Assembly: GCF_000337095.1 (NCBI RefSeq)
Contig: NZ_AOIV01000045.1
Location: 126,795-190,794, forward strand
DNA from: Halogeometricum pallidum JCM 14848
Lineage (GTDB): Archaea > Halobacteriota > Halobacteria > Halobacteriales > Haloferacaceae
Reading direction: 5' to 3'
Length of the DNA stretch: 64,000 nt
Part shown: piece by piece, positions 24,884 to 32,907 of the stretch
Layout: each line of letters opens with the position of its first letter
Position numbering within the stretch: the stretch's first letter is position 1
Program-made: the position numbers and the translations under genes
Notes under the pieces: generated by a model
Told to the model about the DNA's origin: nothing
The model's input: the letters and a program-made list of their open reading frames with translations, nothing else
Databases searched by the model: none

Positions 24884-25573
24884 ATGGATCGACGGTCGTT
24901 CCTCGGCGCCGCGGGACTCGCGGGCGCGACGGGGTTGGCGGGGTGCGTCGGCGAGTCGGTAGCCGGGTTCGGCGACGCGGACCCGAACGTCGCCCTCGGC
25001 GAACCCGATAGAGACGAACAGTTGGAGAGTTCGGACCTGCCGTACCCCGCGTGGGGGGAACGGGTCCCGGACGTGACCGTTCCCTACGCGCTCTCGAACG
25101 GGAACGTCTCGGTACGAGATATCGACGGACCGCACTTTCACACGTTCTTCTTCACGAACTGCATGACGGTGTGTCCGGTTCTCATCAGCGCCCTCCGGGA
25201 GGTGCAGGTGCACTCGGTGAACGAGGGCTACGCCGACGAGGTGTCGTTCTACCCGATATCGTTCGACCCGGCGCGCGACGACGCCGCCGCCTTCAGAAAA
25301 GAGGCCGAGCAGATGAACGTCGACATCGACGCGGGCAACTGGCACTTCCTCCGTCCCGACGGCGAGAGCGAGGCGCGGCGCATCGTCGACGACGAGTTCG
25401 GCGTCTTCTTCCAGAAGCAGGCGAACGGCGACGACCCGTACATGTTCGCGCACACGAGCGTCGTCCTCCTCGTGAACGGCGACGGTTACGTCGAACGCTC
25501 CTACCGGGGCACGCAACCCGACGAGGGGACGATGATAGACGACCTGAAGCGGGTTCGACGCGCCTCCGAGTGA
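24884..25573 (+). CDS. sco: SCO1/SenC-family copper chaperone, Tat lipoprotein
   Basis: The ATG at 24884 starts a Tat signal with lipobox (DRRSFLGAAGLAG, then LAGC with Cys21); the earlier GTG at 24779 would bury it. The 229-residue protein has the SCO metal site: CMTVCP with Cys93 and Cys97, and a distal His190 in MFAHTSVVLLV. SCO proteins deliver copper to, or keep reduced, the CuA site of cytochrome c oxidase. The preceding TlpA/CcdA operon and the divergent DyP-like gene form the rest of an exported redox island. The 132 bases before it are a shared divergent promoter region. Confidence 0.92.
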   Translation: MDRRSFLGAAGLAGATGLAGCVGESVAGFGDADPNVALGEPDRDEQLESSDLPYPAWGERVPDVTVPYALSNGNVSVRDIDGPHFHTFFFTNCMTVCPVLISALREVQVHSVNEGYADEVSFYPISFDPARDDAAAFRKEAEQMNVDIDAGNWHFLRPDGESEARRIVDDEFGVFFQKQANGDDPYMFAHTSVVLLVNGDGYVERSYRGTQPDEGTMIDDLKRVRRASE

Positions 25574-25620
25574 GTCGGGCGGAGCGACGCGATTTTCCCC
25601 CGTCGCGCCGACTCGGAGGT

Positions 25621-26823
25621 ATGGACAGGCGGACCGAGCGCAGGCGACTCGCGCTCGCGGTCTGGACGGTACTGGTGTCTCAGGTGCTCCTCTATCCCGG
25701 CCTTTCCGACCTCGTGGAGGCGTTCGGCGTCCAGAACACCACCGGAACGCGGACGCTGTTCCTCGTCGCCGAGTACGCCGCCTTCGTCACCTTCGCCGGC
25801 GTCTGGGGCGCGGTGAGCGACTCGCTCGGCCGCCGCCGCCCGCTCATCGTCGCGGGCGCTCTCGGCGGCGCCCTCGGCTACCTCGCCCTCGCTGCCGTCC
25901 CGTCGCTCGGCCTCCCGTTCGCCGCCGTCCTCGCCGTCCGCCTCGTCGGCGGCGCGGCGACTATCGGCGCGTTCTCGCTGTCGATGACGGCGCTGGCGGA
26001 CCTCTCCTCGGACAACGGGCAGAACATGGGCGCGGCCGGCATCGCTATCGGCTTCGGCGCGGCACTCGGGTCCGTCGCCGGCGGCTTCCTCACCGACGTC
26101 GACCCGCTGTACCCGCTGTACGGCGCGGCGGTGCTCCTGACCGCCGCCGCGGTTCTCGCCGCCACGGTCCCCGACCGAACGCCGGACGGCGTCCGCGTCC
26201 GCCTCGGCGCCGCCCTCGGACGCCTCCGCGCGCGCCCGCAACTCGCCGTCCCCTACGCCTTCGGCTTCATCGACCGGATGACGGCCGGGTTCTTCGCGCT
26301 GGTCGGCGTCGCGTACTTCCGCGAGACGTTCGGCCTCGACGCCTCGCTGGCGGGGATGGCGCTGTTCGCCTTCTTCTTCCCGTTCGCCCTCCTGCAGTAC
26401 CCGTTCGGGATGCTCTCGGACCGGGTGGGGCGGTTCGTCCCCGTCGTCGCCGGGTCCGTCTGCTTCGGCCTCTCCATCGTCGCCGTCGGCCTCGCACCGT
26501 CGCTCGCCGTCGCCGTCACTCTGATGGTGCTCGTCGGCGTCTTCGGCGCCCTCGTCTCCCCGGCGACGATGGCGCTCGTGACGGACGTGGCCTCGCCCGA
26601 GGAACGAGGGGCGGCGCTGGGCGGGTTCAACGTCTTCGGAAGCCTGGGATTCCTCGCGGGGTTCGTCGTCGGCGGCGTCGCCAGTTCCACCGCGGGCTAT
26701 CTCGCCGCGTTCGTCGTCGTCGGTCTCTCTGAAGTGGCTATCGCCCTCGTCGCCGGTCGAGCGGTGAAACGCCTCTCCTCGGGCGGGTTCGGCGCGGGGT
26801 TCGTCGAATCGGCGGGCGACTGA
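25621..26823 (+). CDS. MFS transporter
   Basis: Starting at ATG 25621 (MDRRTERRRLALAVWTVLV), the 400-residue protein has 12 predicted membrane helices. The major facilitator loop between helices 2 and 3 is seen as GAVSDSLGRRRPLIV, and a second copy in the C-terminal half as GMLSDRVGRFVPVV. It is a secondary carrier, most like drug or metabolite exporters; no substrate is indicated. It follows the SCO gene after 47 bases on the same strand and converges on the aldo/keto reductase gene. Confidence 0.9.
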   Translation: MDRRTERRRLALAVWTVLVSQVLLYPGLSDLVEAFGVQNTTGTRTLFLVAEYAAFVTFAGVWGAVSDSLGRRRPLIVAGALGGALGYLALAAVPSLGLPFAAVLAVRLVGGAATIGAFSLSMTALADLSSDNGQNMGAAGIAIGFGAALGSVAGGFLTDVDPLYPLYGAAVLLTAAAVLAATVPDRTPDGVRVRLGAALGRLRARPQLAVPYAFGFIDRMTAGFFALVGVAYFRETFGLDASLAGMALFAFFFPFALLQYPFGMLSDRVGRFVPVVAGSVCFGLSIVAVGLAPSLAVAVTLMVLVGVFGALVSPATMALVTDVASPEERGAALGGFNVFGSLGFLAGFVVGGVASSTAGYLAAFVVVGLSEVAIALVAGRAVKRLSSGGFGAGFVESAGD

Positions 26824-26860
26824 AGAAAGGGAGCGACGGCGACAGCGCCGACGGGCAGCA

Positions 26861-27835
26861 CTACTCGTGCCCGCTGACGCGGACCGGTTCGTAGGGCTCT
26901 TCGAGGTACTCCATCTCCGACTCGGAGAGGTCGATGTCGAGGGCCTCGACGGCGTCTTCGAGGTGTTCGATGCTCGTCGTTCCGACGATGGGCGCGTCGA
27001 CCCAGTCCTTGTGGAACAGCCACGCGAGGCCGATCTGAGCCATCTTCACGCCCTTCTCGTCGGCTAACTCCTGGATGTGTTCGTTCACCGCCTCGCCGCC
27101 GCCCTCCAGGTAGGGGTGCTCGTGCGCGTAATCGTCCGTCTCGCCGCGCGTGGTCGACCGCGCCTCCTCGTGCGGGCGGGCGGCGACGCCGCGCGCCAGC
27201 GGACTCCACGGGACGACACCGACGTTCTTCTTCTCGCAGAGCGGCAGCATCTCGCGCTCCTCCTCGCGGTAGAGGAGGTTGTAGTGGTTCTGCATCGTCG
27301 CGAAGCGCTCCAGTCCCAGCGACTCGGAGGCGTGGAGAGCGTCGGCGAACTGGTGGGCCCACATCGACGACGCGCCGACGTACCGGGTCTTTCCCCGACG
27401 GACGGCGTCGTCCAACGCGCGCAGCGTCGTCTCCATCGGCGTCTCGGGGTCGTTGCGGTGAATCTGCAGGAGGTCGACGGTGTCCATCCCGAGTCGGTCC
27501 AGCGAGTTGTCCAACTCCTGTTCGATGGCCTTCCGCGAGAGGCCGCCGGAGTTCGGGTCTTCCTCGTCCATCTGGAAGAACACCTTCGTCGCCACGACGG
27601 CCTCCTCGCGGCGGCCCTCCAACGCCTCGCCGAGGACGCGTTCGGACTCGCCCCGCGAGTACATGTTCGCGGTGTCGAAGAAGTTGATGCCGAGTTCGAT
27701 GGCCCGGTCCACCAATTCCTTGCCCTCCTCCTCGTCTAACACCCACTCGCGCCAGTCGCTCGTCCCGAAACTCATGCAGCCGAGACAGATTTTGGACACT
27801 TCCATCCCGGTGTCGCCGAGCGTCGTGTACTCCAT
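26861..27835 (-). CDS. Aldo/keto reductase
   Basis: The ATG at 27835 (MEYTTLGDTGMEVSKICLGC) opens a 324-residue NADPH-dependent oxidoreductase with a TIM-barrel fold. The catalytic tetrad is visible: Asp in FFDTANMYSRGESE with its Tyr, Lys in VVATKVF, and His in LLQIHRND. The C-terminal cofactor segment (IVGTTSIEHLEDAVEAL) fits the YghZ/Tas-like group. The product is cytoplasmic and complete. The substrate, probably an aldehyde or ketone sugar derivative, cannot be named. Confidence 0.93.
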   Translation of the reverse strand: MEYTTLGDTGMEVSKICLGCMSFGTSDWREWVLDEEEGKELVDRAIELGINFFDTANMYSRGESERVLGEALEGRREEAVVATKVFFQMDEEDPNSGGLSRKAIEQELDNSLDRLGMDTVDLLQIHRNDPETPMETTLRALDDAVRRGKTRYVGASSMWAHQFADALHASESLGLERFATMQNHYNLLYREEEREMLPLCEKKNVGVVPWSPLARGVAARPHEEARSTTRGETDDYAHEHPYLEGGGEAVNEHIQELADEKGVKMAQIGLAWLFHKDWVDAPIVGTTSIEHLEDAVEALDIDLSESEMEYLEEPYEPVRVSGHE

Positions 27836-28079
27836 GTCATCGCTAGCCACGACCGCGCGGCGGAAAAACCCACGCGAGGCGGTGGGGACGGCCGGGTTCT
27901 CCGCCGCGAGCACTCGCCGCTCGCGGGATTGGCTGCGCTACGAGATTCTCACGATACAGGGCATCACACCCCCTTTATCTCCAGATGCGTCGTACTATCA
28001 ACCGTGAGCGAACCGGCCCGGTGGGGGCCGTAGGCTCCGCGCGAACCGGTCCGCGAGAGCGTTCGCTCGGGTGTCAATC

Positions 28080-29189
28080 ATGTCCATCACGTCCACTTCG
28101 TCGGTACGCAGGTCGCTCGCCGTCCTCGTCGCGCTACTCGTCTTCACGGGGAGCGCCGTCGGCGTCGCGAGCGCACAGGAAGCCCCCTTCGGCGGCGCTA
28201 TCGTCGTCGCCGAGGGCGAAACGCACGTCGGAACGCTCGAAGCCGTCGGCGGCACCGTCGTCGTCGCCGGCACCGTCGACGGCGACGTAGAGGCCCTCGC
28301 GGGCAACGTCGTCGTCACCGAGACGGGCCGCGTCACCGGCGACGTGAGCGCCGCCGCCGGGTCCGTCACGATAGACGGGACCGTCGACGGCGACGTGCAG
28401 GCGGCGAGCGGAACGCTCCTCGTCGGCGCGTCGGCCGTCGTCGTCGGCAACCTCGAAGCCGGCGCGGGCGACGTCAGACTCGACGGCACCGTCGACGGCG
28501 ACGTGACCGTCGGCGCCGACACGTTCCTCGTCGGGAGCACCGCCGTCGTCGGCGGGAGCATCACGTACGACGCCGAGACGTTCGCCGTCGCCGACGGCGC
28601 GTCCGTCGCCGGGACCGTCACCCGCGACGAGAACCTCGTGACGGCGACGCCCGTCGTCGGCGATTTCGAGGGGTTCGTCGTCCCAGATAGCGTCGTCGCC
28701 GTCTACTGGTTGCTCGTCAACCTCGCCCTCGGCGCCGTCCTCCTCGCGGTCGCTCCCCGGTTCGCCGCGCGCGTGACGAGCGTCGGGACGAAGCGGGCGG
28801 TCAGAAGCGGCGGCGTCGGCCTCCTCGCACTGGTCGGCGTCCCCGTGGCGCTGGTGCTGACGCTGCTGACCGTCGTCGGCATCCCGCTGTCGATAGCGGG
28901 GTTTGTCCTGTTCGCCCTCGTGCTGTGGGTGACCTCCGTGTACGGCGCGCTCGTCCTCGGAACGTGGCTGCTGTCGCTCGGCGGGTACGAGAACCGCTGG
29001 GCCGCCCTCGCGGCGGGCCTGTTCCTCGTGACCCTCGTCGGGGTCGTCCCGTTCGCGGGCGGCGTCCTCCAGTTCCTCGTCCTCCTCGTCGGTCTCGGGG
29101 CGTTCGCCCTGGCGCTCCGCGGCGAGGGCGGCGAGGAGGGCGGCGATTCGACCGGTACCGTCGGCGGGGACGAGACCCCGACGGTCTGA
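28080..29189 (+). CDS. Signal-peptide-bearing bactofilin-like (polymer-forming) membrane protein
   Basis: The ATG at 28080 is preferred to GTG 28071 (three extra codons). The 369-residue protein has a signal sequence (RRSLAVLVALLVFTGSAVGVASAQ). Residues about 35-185 repeat short beta-helix units such as GTVDGDVEALAGNVVV and GTVDGDVTVGADTFLV, typical of the polymer-forming cytoskeletal (bactofilin) fold. Four or five membrane helices follow from about residue 205 (VYWLLVNLALGAVLLAVAP), then an acidic Gly-rich tail. The beta-helix would lie outside the cell, unlike cytoplasmic bactofilins. Such fused proteins are frequent in haloarchaea; the role is unknown, perhaps envelope organisation. Confidence 0.8.
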   Translation: MSITSTSSVRRSLAVLVALLVFTGSAVGVASAQEAPFGGAIVVAEGETHVGTLEAVGGTVVVAGTVDGDVEALAGNVVVTETGRVTGDVSAAAGSVTIDGTVDGDVQAASGTLLVGASAVVVGNLEAGAGDVRLDGTVDGDVTVGADTFLVGSTAVVGGSITYDAETFAVADGASVAGTVTRDENLVTATPVVGDFEGFVVPDSVVAVYWLLVNLALGAVLLAVAPRFAARVTSVGTKRAVRSGGVGLLALVGVPVALVLTLLTVVGIPLSIAGFVLFALVLWVTSVYGALVLGTWLLSLGGYENRWAALAAGLFLVTLVGVVPFAGGVLQFLVLLVGLGAFALALRGEGGEEGGDSTGTVGGDETPTV

Positions 29190-29284
29190 GTCGCCGGTCG
29201 GTCCTCGTTTCCCGCCCGCGTGGGGCGGGTCGTTCATCGCCATCGAAATCCGTCTCCGGACCGTGTCGCCGCCGTCCGGGACCC

Positions 29285-29295
29285 AAATAATTATT
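29285..29295 (+). promoter_or_regulatory. TATA-like box of the acyl-CoA synthetase gene
   Basis: The AT-rich run AAATAATTATT stands out in GC-rich surroundings and is centred about 28 bases before ATG 29319. This is the spacing expected for a leaderless haloarchaeal transcript and supports that start over the TTG at 29310. Confidence 0.55.
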
Positions 29296-29318
29296 CAGTA
29301 CGTTCGTGATTGGTGTGC

Positions 29319-31016
29319 ATGGCACTCTCATACGACGACGCCGTCGGCGAGTTCGAGTGGGACGTACCCGAGGACTACTCCCTCCCGGCGGTCGTGGAGT
29401 CGCACGCGGCGTCGTTCGGCGACCGGGTGGCCCTCCGCTTCCGGAACGCCGACGGCGCGCGCGAGGAACGGACGTACGCCGACCTGCGGGACGGGATGAA
29501 CCGCTTCGCGAACGCGCTGGCCGAGATGGGCGTCGGGAAGGGCGACCGGGTGATGCACCTCGTCCCGCGGCACCCGGACGTGTTCGCGGTGCAACTCGGC
29601 GCGTTGAAGCGCGGCGCCCTCCTCGTCTCCTGTTCGTCGATGCTGAAGCCCAAGGATATCGCCTACCGCGCGAACGACTGCGGGGCGTCCGCCGTCGTCG
29701 CCCACGAGTCGCTGACGGGGATGGTCGACGCGGTGCGCGGCGAGACGCCGCTCGAACGGTTCGTCCGCCTCGGCGACGGAACGGGCGGAGACGACGACGG
29801 CGGCGAGGACGGGAGCGACGCCGACACCGGCGACTGGCGGTCGTTCGCCTCCCTCGTCGAAGGGCGGGAGACGACGCACGATGGCCCGGAACTCGGCGCG
29901 TCGGACCCGATGTCCATCAACTACACCTCGGGAACCACGGGACAACCCAAGCCCGTGGTGCACCGCCACCGGTGGATGCGCTGTTTCGAACTCGTGAACG
30001 CGCCGTACTGGTGGGGAGTCACCGCCGACGGCACCGTCCCGCCCGGCGAGACGGAAGAGCCCGCGGACTTGGACGAGGAACTGCTGTGGGCAACGACGGG
30101 AACCGGGTGGGCGAAGTGGTTCTGGAGTCCTGTCGGCGTCGGCCTCACGACGGGCGCGACGCAGTTGCTCTACGACGGCGAGTTCGACCCCGAGGCGTTC
30201 CTCTCGGTCATGGAGGAGGAGGGCGTCACGCGCCTGTGCGCCGTGCCGACGCAGTACCGGATGTTCTCGCAGGTCGACCTCTCGGAGTACGACATCGACC
30301 TGCGCGCGGCGCTCTCGGCGGGCGAACCGCTGAACCGCGAACCCATCGAGGCCGTCGAGTCCGCGTTCGGCGTCACCCCGCGCGACGGGTACGGCCAGAC
30401 GGAGACGGTGGCCCTCGTGACGAACTACCCCGGCGTCGAGGTCAAACCGGGGAGCATGGGCCGGCCGACGCCCGGCCTCGGGACGACGATAATCGGCGAG
30501 GACGAGGAGGAACTCGGACCGGGCGAGATAGGCGAGATAGCGGTCCCCGTCGGCTGTCCGGGCATCTTCGACGGCTACTACCAGCGCGACGACTTGGACC
30601 GTTCGACGTTCTCCGGGGAGTTCTACCGCACGGGCGATTTGGCCTCCCGCGACGAGGACGGGTTCTTCTTCTTCGAGGGCCGCGCCGACGACATCATCAT
30701 CTCGGCGGGCTACCGAATCGGGCCGTTCGAGGTGGAGGACGCCCTCGTCTCCCATCCGGCCGTCGCGGAGGCGGCCGCCGTCGCCTCCCCGCACGAGGAA
30801 CGCGGCGACGTGGTGAAGGCGTACGTCGTCCTCGGAGAGGGGTACGAGGGCTCCGAGGACCTCGCAGGGGAGATACAGGAGTTCATGAAGGAGGAGACGG
30901 CGCCGTACAAATACCCGCGACGGGTCGAGTTCGTCGACGAACTGCCGAAGACGTCCTCGGGGAAGATACGCCGCATCGAACTGCGGCGGATGGAGGAGGA
31001 GACGTTCGGGCAGTAG
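29319..31016 (+). CDS. Acyl-CoA synthetase (AMP-forming, ANL superfamily)
   Basis: The 565-residue cytoplasmic enzyme activates a carboxylic acid to its CoA thioester through an acyl-adenylate. Motifs in order are the P-loop NYTSGTTGQPKPVVHRHR, GYGQTETV, YRTGDLASRDEDGFFFFEGRADD and the hinge ISAGYRIGPFEVE, ending with the catalytic lysine in LPKTSSGKIRRIELR. The pattern is closest to medium-chain (ACSM-like) acyl-CoA synthetases; acetate is less likely. A 55-residue acidic insert near residue 150-190 (GTGGDDDGGEDGSDADTG) looks like a halophilic loop. It starts a two-gene run with the creatininase-family gene. Confidence 0.9.
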   Translation: MALSYDDAVGEFEWDVPEDYSLPAVVESHAASFGDRVALRFRNADGAREERTYADLRDGMNRFANALAEMGVGKGDRVMHLVPRHPDVFAVQLGALKRGALLVSCSSMLKPKDIAYRANDCGASAVVAHESLTGMVDAVRGETPLERFVRLGDGTGGDDDGGEDGSDADTGDWRSFASLVEGRETTHDGPELGASDPMSINYTSGTTGQPKPVVHRHRWMRCFELVNAPYWWGVTADGTVPPGETEEPADLDEELLWATTGTGWAKWFWSPVGVGLTTGATQLLYDGEFDPEAFLSVMEEEGVTRLCAVPTQYRMFSQVDLSEYDIDLRAALSAGEPLNREPIEAVESAFGVTPRDGYGQTETVALVTNYPGVEVKPGSMGRPTPGLGTTIIGEDEEELGPGEIGEIAVPVGCPGIFDGYYQRDDLDRSTFSGEFYRTGDLASRDEDGFFFFEGRADDIIISAGYRIGPFEVEDALVSHPAVAEAAAVASPHEERGDVVKAYVVLGEGYEGSEDLAGEIQEFMKEETAPYKYPRRVEFVDELPKTSSGKIRRIELRRMEEETFGQ

Positions 31017-31095
31017 CCGGCATCGGGTATCGAAACCCCGACAGCCGCGCCGACTCACGTACTTTCTTCTCCCTTCTCACAGTCTCTCCGAGTAG

Positions 31096-31893
31096 ATGTA
31101 CGTCGCAGACCAGACGTGGCCCGAACTCGGGGAGTACGTGGCCGAGGAGTCCGTCGCGCTCGTTCCGCTCGGTTCGACCGAACAGCACGGCCCGCACCTA
31201 CCGCTCGCCACCGACCACCTCATCGGCGAATCGCTCGCGCGGGAGGCGGCCGACCGGACGGACGTGCTCTGCACGCCGACGGTGAACGTCGGCGTCAGCC
31301 CCCACCACCGACAGTTCCACGGGACGATGTGGGTCGACCCGCCGCAGTTCCGCGACTACGTGGAGTCGATGACGCGCAACCTCGCGTACCACGGCGTCGA
31401 CCGCGTGGTGTACGTGAACGCCCACGGCGGCAACGTCCAGCATCTGCGCGAGGTGGGCCGCCGACTCCGCGACGACGGGACGATGTACGCCATCGAGTGG
31501 ATGTGGGACGAGTCCATCCCGGACCTCGTCGACGAGGTGTTCGAGCGCAACGGCCCGCACGCCGGCCCGAAGGAGACGGCGATGATCATGCACGTCGCGG
31601 GCGAACTCGTCCGCGAGGACCGACTCGAGGACGCCCGCGACGGCGGCCGCGTCGACCTCGACGACTCGCCGAACTACATGACGCACGGCGCACGCACCTT
31701 CTTCGACGCCCTCGAGAACTCCCCGAACGGCGCGTTCGGCGACCAGACGGGCGCGACACCGGAGAAGGGCGAACGGCTGTTCGAGGCGGCGACCGAGCAG
31801 TTGGTCAACCTCGTCGAGTGGCTCGACGCGCGCGAGTTCGAGGACCTGATGGCGCCCGCACACGTCGACCCCCAACCCGGCAGTCGGCGGTAG
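31096..31893 (+). CDS. Creatininase-family amidohydrolase
   Basis: The 265-residue protein shows the creatininase metal site: STEQHGPHLPLATDHLIGE near residues 20-40 with Glu, His and Asp ligands, then VNAHGGNVQHLREV and PHAGPKETAMIMHV. The family hydrolyses cyclic or linear amides, and archaeal relatives include the enzyme that cleaves the formamide of a riboflavin/F420 intermediate (ArfB). Which of these reactions applies is not settled by sequence alone. It begins 79 bases after the acyl-CoA synthetase gene. Confidence 0.87.
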   Translation: MYVADQTWPELGEYVAEESVALVPLGSTEQHGPHLPLATDHLIGESLAREAADRTDVLCTPTVNVGVSPHHRQFHGTMWVDPPQFRDYVESMTRNLAYHGVDRVVYVNAHGGNVQHLREVGRRLRDDGTMYAIEWMWDESIPDLVDEVFERNGPHAGPKETAMIMHVAGELVREDRLEDARDGGRVDLDDSPNYMTHGARTFFDALENSPNGAFGDQTGATPEKGERLFEAATEQLVNLVEWLDAREFEDLMAPAHVDPQPGSRR

Positions 31894-32010
31894 GGAACTC
31901 CGGGCGGCGGGTCCGCTCCGGGCCAGAACGGCGCTCCGTCCGCCTCGGCGACCAACACGACGGCCGCGTTCGCCAGCGATACGCTCAGGTACGCGGCACC
32001 TAGACGAAGA

Positions 32011-32061
32011 GCGACCGCGCTCGACTTCGCGGGCGCGTCCTCGAATCCGAGCGCGGTCGCT
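32011..32061. repeat. Perfect 14-bp inverted repeat between creatininase-family and cold-shock genes
   Basis: The arms 32011-32024 and 32048-32061 (AGCGACCGCGCTCG and its exact complement) are separated by 23 bases and could form a strong hairpin. The convergent genes end at 31893 and 32141, so it may be a bidirectional transcription terminator. A TAAAAATACC tract follows the right arm. The rest of the 247-base gap shows no gene. Confidence 0.6.
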
Positions 32062-32140
32062 CGCGGCGGGTAAAAATACCGAGAATCGTGATGAGAATCG
32101 ACGTGACCGCCGACCGCAGTACCGCTACCGTGTTGCGTTC

Positions 32141-32335
32141 TTACAGGCGCTGAAGATTCGTCGCGCGGGGACCTTTGTCCGCCTGCTCGATGTCGAATTC
32201 GACTTCTTGACCCTCTTCGAGGTCCGGACCGCCGACGTCTTCCATGTGGAAGAACACGTCTTCGTCCGCATCGTCGCTTTCGATAAATCCGTAACCGCCA
32301 GTGTCGTTAAAGAACGCAACCTTACCTTTCGCCAT
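32141..32335 (-). CDS. cspA: Cold-shock domain protein CspA
   Basis: The ATG at 32335 (MAKGKVAFFNDTGGYGFIES) gives 64 residues; an in-frame start at 32365 adds ten unlikely residues. It is a single cold-shock domain: GYGFIES is the RNP1-like motif and DVFFHMED contains RNP2, both contacting single-stranded nucleic acid. CspA proteins melt RNA structure at low temperature and in general growth. The ATA-like sequence near 32366-32372 could be its promoter. The downstream gap ends in an inverted repeat. Confidence 0.95.
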   Translation of the reverse strand: MAKGKVAFFNDTGGYGFIESDDADEDVFFHMEDVGGPDLEEGQEVEFDIEQADKGPRATNLQRL

Positions 32336-32398
32336 TGCGAGTTGACAGTGGTCGACCGAGTTCATAAGGCTTCCGCAGTTGGTTCGCGCACCTGAGAG

Positions 32399-32794
32399 TC
32401 AGGTACCGGACAGAGTCAGCGAGAGAACCGAGACGCGGCGGACGGCGTCGAAGTCGCGCAGGCGGTAGACGAGTCGGCGCACGCGTTCGGCCGGCCCGTC
32501 GCAGAACGCCACCTCGAAGCACCAGTGACCGTGGTGGGTGTGGCTCGTCGCCTCGATGACGTCCTCGAAGTCGTGCTGGACGGTGTGGAGTTCCCGGATG
32601 ACCGCCTCGTGTTCGTAGTCGAACGCGACGACGGCCGCGATGTCCCCCTCGGCCTCCTCTAGTCGCGTGTGCGATTCGACGTACTCCAGCATCGCCTCGC
32701 GTATCGCCCGCGAGCGAGAGTCGAGGCCCTCGGCCTCCCACACCGCGTCGAACTCCGCGAGGACGTCGTCGGGGACGTTCAGACTCGTTCGCAT
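32399..32794 (-). CDS. nikR: NikR-type nickel-responsive ribbon-helix-helix regulator
   Basis: The ATG at 32794 opens a 131-residue protein. Residues 1-45 form a ribbon-helix-helix DNA-binding domain (MRTSLNVPDDVLAEFDAVW, then SRSRAIREAMLEYV). The rest is the ACT-like NikR tetramerisation domain with likely metal ligands in VQHDFED, SHTHHGHWC and CFEV (His, His and Cys in the canonical spacing). NikR represses nickel uptake when nickel is bound. The divergently transcribed neighbour, 113 bases away, encodes a nickel/cobalt transporter, the expected target. A TATA-like TTCATAC lies about 27 bases before the start. Confidence 0.88.
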   Translation of the reverse strand: MRTSLNVPDDVLAEFDAVWEAEGLDSRSRAIREAMLEYVESHTRLEEAEGDIAAVVAFDYEHEAVIRELHTVQHDFEDVIEATSHTHHGHWCFEVAFCDGPAERVRRLVYRLRDFDAVRRVSVLSLTLSGT

Positions 32795-32907
32795 GGTCCT
32801 CACTCCGCGAGCGACCCGTATGAATCGTCGCATCCGGGCGGCGTTATTACGGAACCCTCGGTTTCGTCTTAACAGCCGTTATACCCGGTCGAGCAGTCCG
32901 TCCGACT
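32795..32907. promoter_or_regulatory. Divergent promoter region of nikR and the nickel transporter gene
   Basis: The 113-base gap holds two opposed TATA-like boxes: GTTATAC at 32878-32884, about 27 bases before the transporter ATG, and TTCATAC (read on the minus strand, about 32818-32824), about 27 bases before the nikR start. I could not find a perfect long palindrome like the bacterial NikR operator. Repeated GTTATTAC and GTTATACC motifs (32852-32884) may be half-sites. Feedback control of both genes by NikR is an inference. Confidence 0.5.

Noticed and set aside
31674-31958. Minus-strand frame downstream of the creatininase-family gene
   Set aside because: It overlaps the 3' end of a certain gene for most of its length. 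A short hydrophobic stretch in 31894-32003 is not enough to call a gene fragment.
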